A program made the translations under genes and the position numbers. From Gamarada debralockiae (taxonomy: Eukaryota > Ascomycota > Leotiomycetes > Helotiales > Hyphodiscaceae): DNA of 64,000 nucleotides. The notes below the pieces were generated by a model, which saw nothing but the letters and a program-made list of their open reading frames with translations, did not search any database and was not told the DNA's origin. The DNA lies in assembly GCA_002803225.1 (NCBI GenBank), contig NXFV01001148.1:1-64000 (forward strand). The letters are read 5' to 3'. Shown here one piece after another: positions 42,154 to 53,500 of the stretch; within the stretch, counting starts at the first letter, position 1, and every line of letters starts with the position of its first letter.

Positions 42154-44213
42154 AAGCCGTTCACAAATCATCCACCCAGCAATTAGCAAGGATAAACCGG
42201 GTTTGAAAGTTCGCGAAGTTGCAAGACAGAGGCTCAGGCAGGGATATGCGGCCACACACTCTCTCTATTTTTAATCTATAATGCAAATTCGCCATTCTCA
42301 CATACTATCCCCCTGGTTCAATCTAATGATCAAGGGTGTGGTCTCAGATCAAAATACCGAGATCGGGTGATATTCAGGACAGGTTATTGGTCAGATTACC
42401 TCAAATACGACCATAATCCCTTGATATTCCACAATTACAAGGTCATAGACCAATATGCGGCTGCAATTTATTGATTCAAGACCAAATCCTCCATTGGATT
42501 GAACCGTGGGAGGGATAGCAAATGGTAGTCTCTGACCAGAACCAATGCAAAGCTCTAAGAGCAGAAGTCGACTTGTACATTTCCGCTGCAGGGAGTCAAG
42601 AAAACTAAGCATTGCCACCAATACCCTTGTGCGGATCCGGGCTGAGCCAGGATTCCCCAGATCCAGTCCGCGGCCCATGTCACAGCTTCCTCGATTGGTA
42701 CTCGTAGGGACTGGCATGAGGCTATAGATATATTAAATGAGCAATCAGGGCTCGAGTGGTCTGAGATCGCGATGCGGACCTCGTATTCGGCGTCACGCTA
42801 TAATATCCATCGCGGGGTCACGTTTCTTCTTCTGTGGCTGATTCGTATGCTCGCTTGGGTTGTAATAAAGAGGGGCAAGCGAGGTACATTCAAGCCTGGT
42901 ACATTCTGGACAGGGACGAGGGGTAAATGTGACGAGGTGGTGGGGTGAGACCAGGGTGAAACCTATGTCGTGGACTCTCGGACTGCAAGCAGTAAAACCC
43001 TGAGGCTTACTCGTGATCAAAGAAATCGAATGATTGGCTCGACAGATGCTAGCAAACATGCCATGATCTGGCATTTGGAATATTACTAAATGCCAAGCAT
43101 GGAAGCATATATGTTTCAACGGTGTTACACTATTTGCGGGAGCGAATCAATAAAGCACTGCCTTCTGCAGCGTGATTGGCGGCGCCAAGAATAGCAGTGC
43201 CAATCGCGCGATCTGCAAAATGCCTTAGATCTGAGAAGTGAGGGGAAGAGGAGTGTACACGAAGAGGTGCATGCACGAAATGCCATGTGGCTAGTGGGAA
43301 ATCAGACGGATCTGATAAATCGCCATGGGCTGGTGGCGAAGTCTCAATATTTCTTCATCGGGATGTTCGGTAAAGAGGGGCTGGATGGCACTTGCCGAAC
43401 ACTTTGCAGCTCCTTAGTACACTCTGGATGAAGAGGGAGGTTGGGGTGACGGATTTCAGGGACAGGGACCAGGAACCAAAATTTTTTATTTTTTGACCAG
43501 TCCAATTATCGTCAAGACGTTGGTTCAGCTACGAGGAGAGACTGATTGAAAGGATGCTACTATCTCCGAACTAGGCTTCGGATTTCCTATTCCAGACTTG
43601 ATGGTGTAGTCGACATGAATATGTTTGGATGTCGCAATTGTTGTTAAGCAAGATGGCCGTTTGATTGGATTCGCGGGAGGGATGATTGACAGGGTCAACT
43701 CAGCTGGGCAAAACTTTCCCTTTGCGGAAGTGCATGACCGAGGGTGGCGGCCCCGCCCGGCTGTTACGGTGTTAGTGGCTTGCGGGGTGCGGGGCAAAAT
43801 AGAACGCAGCCTTGTGGACCCGGCTGTTTTCCCGGCAAAATGTGGGGTTAGCATGAGTAGCGCTTCTTGATTTGCCGGGTCCGTCGAAACGTAAAAGCGA
43901 GATGTCAGATGGGCCGACGAAAGTGTCTTGGAGAAAAGTGTTGCGTAAGCAAGCTCGATCTTCTTACAGCTTCTCGTCAGCCTGTAGTTCCGATTCGGAA
44001 TCTTCGGGGCGTGTGACGTAGTGGCAATGCATGCCTTCGTCTAACCCTGGCCACGCAAAAAGAGAAGAAAGTCTGAAAGTCTCTTTACGAGGCTGTAGAA
44101 GTGAGCGGTCAAGCCTTATGGCTTCCTCAGAGCGGTCAATAATGAGACAATCGGATTGCTCGGAGATACGTCAGAGCCAAAGGGATAAATTGCTAGGCAA
44201 GGCTACCCACTTC
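42154..44213. other. 2-kb spacer between sph3 and ega3
   Basis: No coding sequence is supported. It lies between two genes that end here (sph3 plus, ega3 minus), so it is a convergent 3'-3' spacer, long for this genome. A perfect ATCGCGCGAT palindrome lies at about 43203. Confidence 0.5.
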
Positions 44214-45203
44214 TCAGCACGCATCTAGCCAATCATCAAGATCCATGTCCTTCAAAACCGTCGAAAACCCTTGAGCAGAACTATCATCACAAATACTGGT
44301 CTTCGTTGCCGTGTTGACATCTGGTGCTGAGCTCGGATACTCAATGTGGAAGACCGGCTTGCCAGCTGCAATGAATGGCTGGAAGACGTCGCATTCATCG
44401 TACCGTACGCACTGTTCGTTAACTTCCCACTGCATCATATCAATAGTCTGATTCACAATCTCGCCCGCGTTCTTGAGCCCCAGTGACATGTTGAGACTGT
44501 GAGCTCCAGTCGCCAAGAAGGTCAAGTAATCCACAGCATCGGAAGTAGTGAGATCGAGGCCAGTGTCATTGTCGTATCCATCCACGTTGTCGGGATCAAC
44601 GCCATCGCAGCCTTTGCTGGCAGCGAGAGCCAGCCGTGCGCTCATGATATTGCGGACATTGGTCGAGTTCGTGTTGAGCCAATATTCGCCTGGCCAGCCA
44701 TCAAGCTCTTTTGCGTAGTCACTGGGCTTGAACTGGCTTGAATCCGGTCGAAAGTTCTCATAGCTGCCAGCGGAGAAGTAACATATGACATTGCGGTTTT
44801 GGGCGTGAAGAGCTGAGATGGTGGAAGCAGGATTGTCGAATAGATCGATGTCGTATACGGCAACATCGGGAGCGGTGTCATTGAGCGCATATTCTAGGAC
44901 GATTTGCCAAGACGCCCCCGCAGAAGGTTTCCAGAAGGAGCCTGAGGTGGCATTGGTGTTGTTGGTGGGCGGCGATGGTGCTGGCGTGCTTGAGGCTGAA
45001 CCGGAGTTGGACCCCCCTGAAAGACCGACGCCAAGGCCGACACCAAGAGCAATGGCAATGGCGAGAAGAGCTCCGCAGAGAATGAACCAAAATCGCTTTC
45101 TCCGGCGAGAGAAGCAACTCCTTGGTTCGGCTTTGGACATGTCGACTGCGGGGTATTGCTTCCCAGGATAATCTGAAGGTTGAGAGATCCACGATGGCGA
45201 CAT
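44214..45203 (-). CDS. ega3: Endo-alpha-1,4-galactosaminidase (GH114), GAG cluster
   Basis: Single exon, 329 residues. It cleaves the deacetylated (galactosamine) parts of GAG; A. fumigatus Ega3 is membrane-anchored. The cytoplasmic start has a CFSRRRKRFW stop-transfer-like basic cluster, then a membrane helix (FILCGALLAIAIALGVGLGV, residues 40-59), a Ser/Pro/Thr/Asn linker, and the TIM-barrel domain from SWQIVLEYALNDTAPDVAVY. Family motifs are NVICYFSAGSYENFRPD, the acid cluster GCDGVDPDNVDGY (D200, D203, D205) and the candidate acid/base E260 in MMQWEVNEQC. Many N-x-S/T sites are present. ATG 45203 is chosen because the upstream frame is non-hydrophobic and starts at a non-ATG codon. It is same-strand with agd3, 1.1 kb downstream. 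Confidence 0.92.
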   Translation of the reverse strand: MSPSWISQPSDYPGKQYPAVDMSKAEPRSCFSRRRKRFWFILCGALLAIAIALGVGLGVGLSGGSNSGSASSTPAPSPPTNNTNATSGSFWKPSAGASWQIVLEYALNDTAPDVAVYDIDLFDNPASTISALHAQNRNVICYFSAGSYENFRPDSSQFKPSDYAKELDGWPGEYWLNTNSTNVRNIMSARLALAASKGCDGVDPDNVDGYDNDTGLDLTTSDAVDYLTFLATGAHSLNMSLGLKNAGEIVNQTIDMMQWEVNEQCVRYDECDVFQPFIAAGKPVFHIEYPSSAPDVNTATKTSICDDSSAQGFSTVLKDMDLDDWLDAC

Positions 45204-46315
45204 GTTGAATGTGTGTTGAGGAACTGCCGGAAGTTGTGGGCTTCGTGGAAGTTGCAGTGTGTTGACCGTAAAGTACTCGGATGAGTGAGTGTGGGCGCTG
45301 ATGGACGCGCCAGCAACTGAATACGACAAGGCGCAGTGTGGATCTCGTATGATGATGCAATATCTTAGATCATATAGCAAGATGAGGTTGGTAGAAGTTC
45401 GACTTTATCGACTCGCAGAGAGTGAACTTCGTGAAGCCACTTAGCAGGAACAGAAACCAATGTTTTACGTAAACGAGCTGAGAGCTTCACAAGCTGTTGC
45501 GACTTGTGTAAGGCTGGAAGGGACGGCTAGAAGCCCGCCGACGACTACCTTTGGGCCAGGTACAGGTACGGATGCCTTCGCCCTTGGAAGGTTGAAGAGC
45601 TGGCTAGTGCCGTAATCGCCTAAAATAGCTAATCAGGCCACACGGTTGAAACATAGCCTAATACATTTGCAGGATTCAACGGTTTGCCAGTTCAGCCTGC
45701 CTAGGGTGGCACAGTTCAGTAATTGTCACCTTGCAGATCAGGTGTTGAGTTGCGGGGTATTGTCGTATGGATTTAGACACAGGTCTGGCACACAGCCTGC
45801 CAGCAAAACGTGATTGCGCCCAAGGGCTTTTTCGATAGTGCGAAATGAATGACGTGCAGAATAGCCTGCGAATCGCGAATCGCAATCCACCAACTCCCCA
45901 GGCACGGGTTGATCGTCTTGTTTGCGGTGTGTTGTTGTCTCGCTTGATGTCGTGCCTTTTCTGCGGGACCGAGTTTGCGGAGATGCGGAGGGATTTGTCC
46001 CTCGGTTAGACCAAAGTGCCTGGGGCTGACAATCACATGTCGGTTTCAAAAAAAAAAAAATTATATTTTTTTTTTCCGACTGTATGCATCATGGAAGGGC
46101 AGGGGAATTTCTGAGTTATTGCAGTAAAGAAAATTTGATTTTGCGGTCTTTCAACTCTCATTATCCATTAAGTACGAACTTGTTCAATTTCCATCACATG
46201 ACACCGTAACGCAGTTCCATCCCGTGAAACTCCTCCATACCTTATTTTCAACTTATAACGGCACTGGAGTTGATGACTCCGCTCCTCCACACTGCCTTGA
46301 TGCTCCATATTCAGA
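45204..46315. promoter_or_regulatory. ega3 promoter and agd3 3' flank
   Basis: A 1.1-kb spacer between two minus-strand genes. A poly-A/poly-T inverted pair lies at 46047-46075 (A13 then T10). A TATA-like element was not found. Confidence 0.4.
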
Positions 46316-48935
46316 CTAAAATGCTACTGGAGTTGACAAAGTGAAAGTGACAGGTGATCCGGTCATTGAAACCCAGATCGTGAGCGGGTCACTGCCAATC
46401 TGCTCCGTAGTGAAGCCTTGGGTGCTGGTGACTTGGCCTGGAACGGTCACTGGGATGGTCGTTGCGCAGATATTTCCATTGGTGGTCAGAGTGACACCAG
46501 TAATGGTTTGTGCTGTCGGATTCGTGATCAAGGTAAGCTTTGGTGCGCAGCCATCTCTGACCATGCGGTTTGCAAAGGCGGTCGAGAAGTCATCGTGCTT
46601 CATGGAGATAATTGGCCAGTTGACCAAGCGGATCATCTCTTGGATGACAATTTCGACCCAAACCTGGAACATGGATAGCTTCTGAGTAACACCATTTATG
46701 GTTGTCGTTCCCGCGGTCACGTAGTTGAGATTTGCCTGATGGAACATGAATGGATCATGATGAAGTCCAAGAAGATGGCGTGTGTTTGTGGCTTTCTCAA
46801 TAGCCAACAAATCATACCAATTACCAGATGGTTGAGGTGTGTTGGTGTTGATCCATTCAAGGACGGTGCAAGCTGGGAGTGGGCACTGGGATGGTCAGTC
46901 ATGCGCAGAAAGGTTCTTAGGGAAGATATTTCATACATTGTAGTAGATATTTGTGGCCCAACGAGGGTTAATCTGGACGCCGGCGTAGCCATTTGAAGCA
47001 ACGGTACTCATTAGCGGCCACATCTCATTCGCTGAGTTCATGAGCACGGGCCTGTGAATATTGATTAGCGCTGCAAATCAGACAGCTGTTTGAGACTTCA
47101 CTACCTGGTGTTGTCTCCGACAACATTTACAATTCCAGCCGTGACCCAAGCCCGAATTGCATCTCCGTTGTGAAGACCAGTAATCGCAGGAGGAACAAGT
47201 CCTTTAGGACTGAATTTTGTCGCAGCCGCAATGCCAACTTGAGTAAGCCAAGCTTGGTTCCAAGTGATCTCATTGTATACATCAAAATATGTTGCGTTAT
47301 CTTGATCTTCGTGGGTGAAAGTGTGCGAGATGTGTGCGAAGGCGTTCAGGTTTGCGGGCGTGGCCCACCATACCTTTAGCTGGTCAAGGTTGGTACATTT
47401 CGTGGTGTAGGGATATTTAGTTGGAGTGGATGGCCAGAGATTGACACCTGAGCCGAGTGGCTTCTGGAACTCAAGCGGGGTATCGATCTGATCGGGATAT
47501 TCGATGGCGCCGATTCCGCAAGCGGTTCCTGTTTGATCGACGTTCTCTGCATCCTACATCTTGTTAGCGCCAACAGAATATATATTAGCCAGGATGGAAG
47601 TACCTCGATATTTCCATTTCCATTGTGGCAGATTTCCATGAAGTAGTTGCTCCCTGCAGGTAAACGGGAATTGACGGATGCCATCCATGTGATATGCTGT
47701 GCGAGATCTGCGGTTGTCACTTGGTAAGTTGTGTTCGCCGGGCTGTAGACGTCCGATTCGAGGAACATATCATCAACTAAGGTTAGAGGTTGTCAGACTC
47801 AGTAGCTCTTACGTGAAGGGGAACTCCCTACCTTGGGTGTTTAGGTTAACACGGCGGTAACCTGTATAGAGACCTCTGGTGATCCAATGAATCCATGCAT
47901 GTTGCAAGTAGTTTGAAGTTGGACTCCAATCTGTTGCAAAGCCGACGAAGAATACCATCTATAAAACCATTAGATACAAGAACCGATGACGTGTATGCAC
48001 ACCGACCTGTTGCCTGCCTGATATATTGTTGATGACACCAGCTGTAGATGTTGTGGGAAATCCTGCAGTAGGACCGAATTGTGCAAATTCGGTGGCGATA
48101 GTAGTGTTCGTGATTGTCGCGGGGTAATGCCATAAGCCGAGAGTGCTCACAGGAGCCCCGCTTTTGGACAAGGTTAGCTACAACAATTGCTCAGTGGGGA
48201 TGAATGGCTCACGTTTTCAGACCAGCAGTTGGAAATTGAGCGGAGTTGGAGATGGTCATGTTTTGCTCCTGTCCTGTAGCGCAACATCCACCTATGGCCA
48301 CGGTGCCAGAGTCTGCAGATGGGAAGACATCAAGTCTCACCATCCGTACGCCGAAGCTGACTTGATACTGGTAGAGAGCCGCCAACTGTGTGGCATTGAG
48401 AGCACTCTGGAACCCCTGCGTACCTCCGTAGTTATAGCTGACTTCGGACAGGATGACGATACCTCCATAGTTGCCTACAGTGGCGGAACTATTCAACACA
48501 GGGAGTGTGATACCAGTCTGAGGGACGATCACGAGCTGGTATGGGATGGCATAGCCATTGCTGGAAAAGGATAAGTGGAGAGTCAGAGAGCGCAATTGGG
48601 AAAACTTACAGGCCGGAGAAGGCAGAGTATCCAGAAGCAGCATCTCTGGCAAAGACCAATATCGTTGCTCCAACTGAGACTGATGCTGAGACAACCGCTG
48701 CAGCCTTTGGAGCCGCAACGCTTTGGATAGTTGATGTGTTCGAGGCGACGACGAGGCCATTGATGTTGGCACTGACAGTTGCAGCCACTGGTGCAGCAAC
48801 ACGAACGGCCGTCTGAGCATTGGTTCCAACAGACTCAGAAGCTATAGGTTGTGGCTTCTTGATGGTAGCTCCATCGATGGAGGAGGTGCAGCATGCTGCC
48901 AAGAGAGCGGCCTTGAAGATGAGGTTCGACAACAT
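46316..48935 (-). CDS. agd3: N-acetylgalactosaminan deacetylase (CE18), GAG cluster
   Basis: Secreted enzyme that partly deacetylates GAG, giving the positive charge needed for adhesion and biofilm. Eight exons (minus): 48935-48610, 48560-48213, 48160-48007, 47958-47832, 47776-47604, 47553-47105, 47051-46937, 46885-46316; all GT-AG and in phase; 753 residues. The signal peptide is NLIFKAALLAACCTSSIDGA, followed by an Ala/Val/Ser-rich linker. The N-terminal half (LVIVPQTGITLPVLNSSATV, NYGGIVILSEVSYNYGGTQG) corresponds to the CBM87-like region. The deacetylase core has the metal/catalytic Asp pair VDDMFLES (D320-D321) and HISHTFTHED (H453, H457), then GLHNGDAIRAW and QINPRWATN. The C-terminus is a beta-rich Thr/Val domain. 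A GTATGG inside exon 6 is read through. It is divergent from gtb3. Confidence 0.93.
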
Positions 48936-50537
48936 CGAAACGGATTATGCTGAAATAATCTTCCAAACGAGTGAATAATTTATTCTAGAGAATGGAGAGG
49001 AGAGCAGAGTTCAAATGCATCTGTATATACGGGATAGGGAACTGAAAAGTTGTCGGGCCGGAAGCAAAGATCCCACTTGGGTGAAGAAACCCTTCTCGGC
49101 CAGGGCTGAGGCAACCAATGCCACAAATCTTAGCTAAAGATATCCTAAAGAAGACGAGAGAGAGAAATCACGAGAGAGATGTGAGCTGGAAGGGCTGGAT
49201 AAGACTGAAGCCTTCACACTATTGAAACTTTGCAGAGGGGCTGATGGTACGATGTTTGAGAGCCCATAAAAGTTTCAGTTATGGAATTGTTCGCTAGCAG
49301 AGTGTCAGATGCGAAGCTTGAAGCAAAAATAAACGATCGTGGTTGAGTTTAGCCAAAAGGGGAATTGTTACACAACATGTTCTAAGAGGCGATGAGGCGA
49401 AGAAGTTGGCAGTTGAAAGCAGCGAGGTTTTTGGCCAAGGGTTATTTTGGCGCTAAATTGGGTTACTTACCGTAAGGGCTCTAGCGTGTTGCTCTTTATT
49501 TTGGCGGGGGTTCTCGGTTATTGGTAGCCATCGTGCGAAGGCCAAAATGCAACTTCAACCTCATGGCTAGCTATCGAGACATTGTCAACCTTGTACAACC
49601 CACAATGATCTCCAAAATCAGAAGTCTAAGACCCTTGGACGTGGGGCAAGCCAACTCCCACCAACATACGATCCTCGTAACTACCCAATCAACTCCGCCT
49701 TCCCCCACAAAGAGACGCAACCTTGCAACCATTCGGCAACGTGCCATCGACCATGGAGAGTTTGATAGAGTCTCAACCTTACAACATCTATACCCACTGT
49801 GATATGCACTCAATAGTTTGGAGACTCTGCATATGCAGTAAGAATAAATATAGACACCATGAGGAAGAGGCCATCCCTCTACCCTGTCCCTGCATCAGCT
49901 CTCAGATCGGCTCTAGAAAACTTCTGATCTCCATAGATAGACCAGAGATGTTTGCACGTTCCCAAGATATGGATTGCTCAATACGAGATCTTTGTTCCTT
50001 TTCTCCGCAAAGGTTGTCCTTGGCAGCATCTGCTTGCTGCCCATGAGGCGATCTTGCATGCAGGGTAGCCCGACCTCAAGGTTGAACCCTGTATTGGGAC
50101 AAGTTGATCATCAGCTTTTCACGGCAGACGTGAATCAGAATTGAAGCTGAAAATTTCCTCTGGATACAGTTTGTCCACGTCAATTCTGCTTGATTTGTTC
50201 CCGTCCCAGCCAGAACACCTGACCCAGAGTCAATAGTGTCGGAGCTCCATATCGGGTCGTGTAGCTTTGTAGTTATCTGGTGGGGGCTTAGAAATATCAT
50301 TGCAAAACATTTCTCCACCTCGGCCTGTTGTTCCGGTGCCTTTGTCGCTCGTTCCCAGAAATCTGGATACCTAACCCCTCCTCACCGGGGTCGAGCCCCA
50401 GCTCTTTCATCATCGAACTTTAGGCAGTTCCCGCGCATTAATTTTCCTCCCAGTCCCAATTTGCCCATTCTCTGTCTATCTTTTATGTCGCCAAGAGATT
50501 GGAAGTAGACAATTTCGACGTCGTTCGTTAAGTCAAA
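48936..50537. promoter_or_regulatory. Bidirectional promoter agd3/gtb3
   Basis: A 1.6-kb spacer between divergent starts of the deacetylase and the giant glycosyltransferase. Short ORFs here have no motifs. A likely place for cluster-wide control, by position only. Confidence 0.5.
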
Positions 50538-53500
50538 ATGGCAACGATATCAGCAAATGTCGGAGCTGTGAATGCATCAATTTGGCCCCATTTGTTGAAA
50601 ATCCAGGCCGCCAACTTGCCCCATTTGCACCAGCATTGGTGGCAGTGGGTAAGAGCATCAAGTCCCACGATTTTGGCAAGTCTAACGCAAAAGCAGATTC
50701 TCATCAGCATTATTGTTGCGTCGGTTGTAGCTGGTTCTCTGTCGTTTCTGTTTACATTGTGCAAGAACCTTCTGTCTTTTTTCAGAAGGAAGGTATGTGG
50801 CGAAATTCGGCTTCCTTGCCAACTTGAATTACGCTGACAGCTCTAACTAAAAAAGGCCGAACCTTCTGCTCATCTAACAACGACCATTGCATCCCATCTC
50901 CAGAAATACGCAGGATCGCGCTCCCAATTGAGCCTAGAAAAATGTGATAGAACGAAAGCCGGCTCCCTTGGAGTATATTTGGGTCCCTTCAAGTCACCAG
51001 CCACAAGAATCGAGACCAAGTCATGGGCCAAGCGTGATGTGATCATCCTAGATCCGTTCCAAGAAAACGCAGTTCCTACCGTGACAAGCCTGCCGGACAG
51101 TTTTCTCACACCCCGCCAAATCATTGGTAGAATTGACCTAGCGGTGCTGCTCAATCCTCCTCCCGCCACTCGCCATCTGGAATCGTATTACATATCCTCC
51201 CTCGACCAAATACTGAGCGTTATCTTGACTCGATTCCAAAGCCTTAACGGGAGCAGCAATGGCTTCACGGGCATACTTCTCGCTGGATGGGATGTATTCC
51301 CTGTACCTGTCCTGCTTGAGCTGAGTTATGTCATTACAACTCTCAATCTCAACGTCTACCTTGAGACATCCGCACCTGAATTCCTACAAGATTCAAAAGT
51401 CTTGGCTTCCGAAGCCATAACTGGGCTGGTGATACGAAATGGCCTCTTGCTACCAAATGGCGAGAGACGGGACTGCTTTGATATGGAGAAGTTTCGTCCA
51501 ACGGTGAAAGCCTTTGTCTCGCAGGCCTGCCTTAGAGACTTCATAGTCTTAATGTGGGAAACCTTGGATGACGATGCTTTGCCATCCAATGCAGTTTTGA
51601 AGAGAACATACAAGTGGTGTAGTTTCTACAGCGCCCTGCCATGGGTGGGGTCAAATAATGCACTCTATGACGATTCGGTGGATGTGGTGGAGTTTGAGCC
51701 GCTTTCGGCCTTTGATTGGCTGAAAGAATCAAGAGTGGTGGAAGTTCACGAAGTGTGGAGAAATAAACGCACAGTGAGTCTCGAAATTCTTGAAGCGACA
51801 TTTTGATAATGAAAGCAACTTGCTAACAGCATGGGCAGATGCAACTTCCAAATAGAAGACATTCTTCAAATAATCAGTTGAATTTACTTCTTCCAAGCTT
51901 GGAAGCTGCTCAGGTCCACGATTGCTGCGATCACAGCACACAAACCAGTTCTTCGGCCGATGTTTCTCCATCACATCTGCCCGAGTGGTTCATCTTGAAG
52001 CAAGAGGCTCTTGGAGACCCTCTGTGTCTGTCACCAAGCGGGAACAGTTATGATGGCACCGGATGTTTCCCTCTTGGGGTAGATGTCACTCTGGACGACT
52101 TTCACGAGGTTGTTTGGTCTCAGCGAAATTTGAAAAAACTCGAACTCCTGGAATCAATCCAACCAGCTACTCTGCGGGAGTACGGCTCAATGTTTCATCG
52201 GTTCATCTCTGAAACCCCTGGAGCAGATCTTCCATTCAGAGAAGAGATTCTGGAATTGGCCAATACCTTCGTGGAATCTGCCGATGATGGCTCGGAAAGC
52301 ATTCGCGTATTCTTGAGCCTGCATTCCGGCTTCCAGCGCACCTCGGACAGGCAATTCTGGGCGGTCTATCATGTTCATGCCTCTAGCGTCATGGATATCT
52401 ACATTTCAAAGAATGTACGCGATGTTATCGGTACCCTCCTTCACACATATCTGTCGTCTCAAGGCTTCACAAGGCGTCAGTGTTTCGTCGCCGAATTCGA
52501 GTTTGCTCGTTGGCAAAATGCCCTCGTCGTTCCCCATAATATCAGCCAGCGTGCGACGCATGATCTTTCGCTACTCTCACCAGAAGAATGCATTTCTCTG
52601 GTCCAAAGAATGTCACTCGCTCCGGAAGCTGGCAGTGATGAGCTCACCCGCAGAATAAAGTCCGCTGTGATGGAACGACTGATTGACCTTCCGTCACTAA
52701 GTCAGCTCAAGACGCTCAATACTGCTAGCTACCTTGAGGGCAGCATTAGCGTTGAAGATCTTCTTGCTAGCCAACTGCGATGGCATTGCCACTCCAAACA
52801 TCCCCATCCAGATCTGTCAAGCGCCGTGGCTCTGTTTAGAGAGGTCGAAACAAATATCGTACTCACTCTCAAAACGCGCAACCGTCGCAATCTCGACATG
52901 ATCACAAACGCTCTGGACAACCTTCTACGTGGCTCGATCTTCAGTGCAACTGACGATATTATCGCCCTATCAATCTTCTGCACAATGCGAAAATTAGCCT
53001 TCGAAGAAGTTTATATCGAAGTCACTGACAGAAATCCGCTTTTCAATGACCAGTCTGACCAGGCCGCTGGATTTGCAGAGCTCTTCGCCCTAGGCTCCCG
53101 TTGTGAATCCTATTTTGACATTTCACCCTGTCGTTTCGGTGAACTCTTGTCGAAAAAGTTCCGTGATCACTACGGACAATCTATCCACCAGCCACCGACG
53201 AAGGAAGATAATTCACTGACGCTCAGCTCTGCGTATGCCGAGGCCCAAATCGACGTCGACCCTGACCACAAGGAATCCGAAATGCCAGCATATCAGCGCT
53301 TCACTTTCTTGAGCGTCTTTGCGATCCCAGCTTTGATCGATATATTAATGCTGACGACTACTGGACACGGCCTATACTTGAGTAGCAGCCCTGATTTCAT
53401 GACGCAAAAGGAAGTGCACAGTGCGACAGTTGCCTTGATGTTATCGTTACTACTCTCAGGAGCAATTGGGACCTGGATTAGTTGCGGGGGTACCTATTAC

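Noticed and set aside
43198..43215. StuA-like site in the sph3-ega3 spacer
   Set aside because: ATCGCGCGAT does not satisfy the full StuA consensus and lies in a convergent 3' spacer rather than a promoter.
52729..52983. Minus ORFs within the giant glycosyltransferase
   Set aside because: Shadows of long coding exons; no independent promoter or motif.
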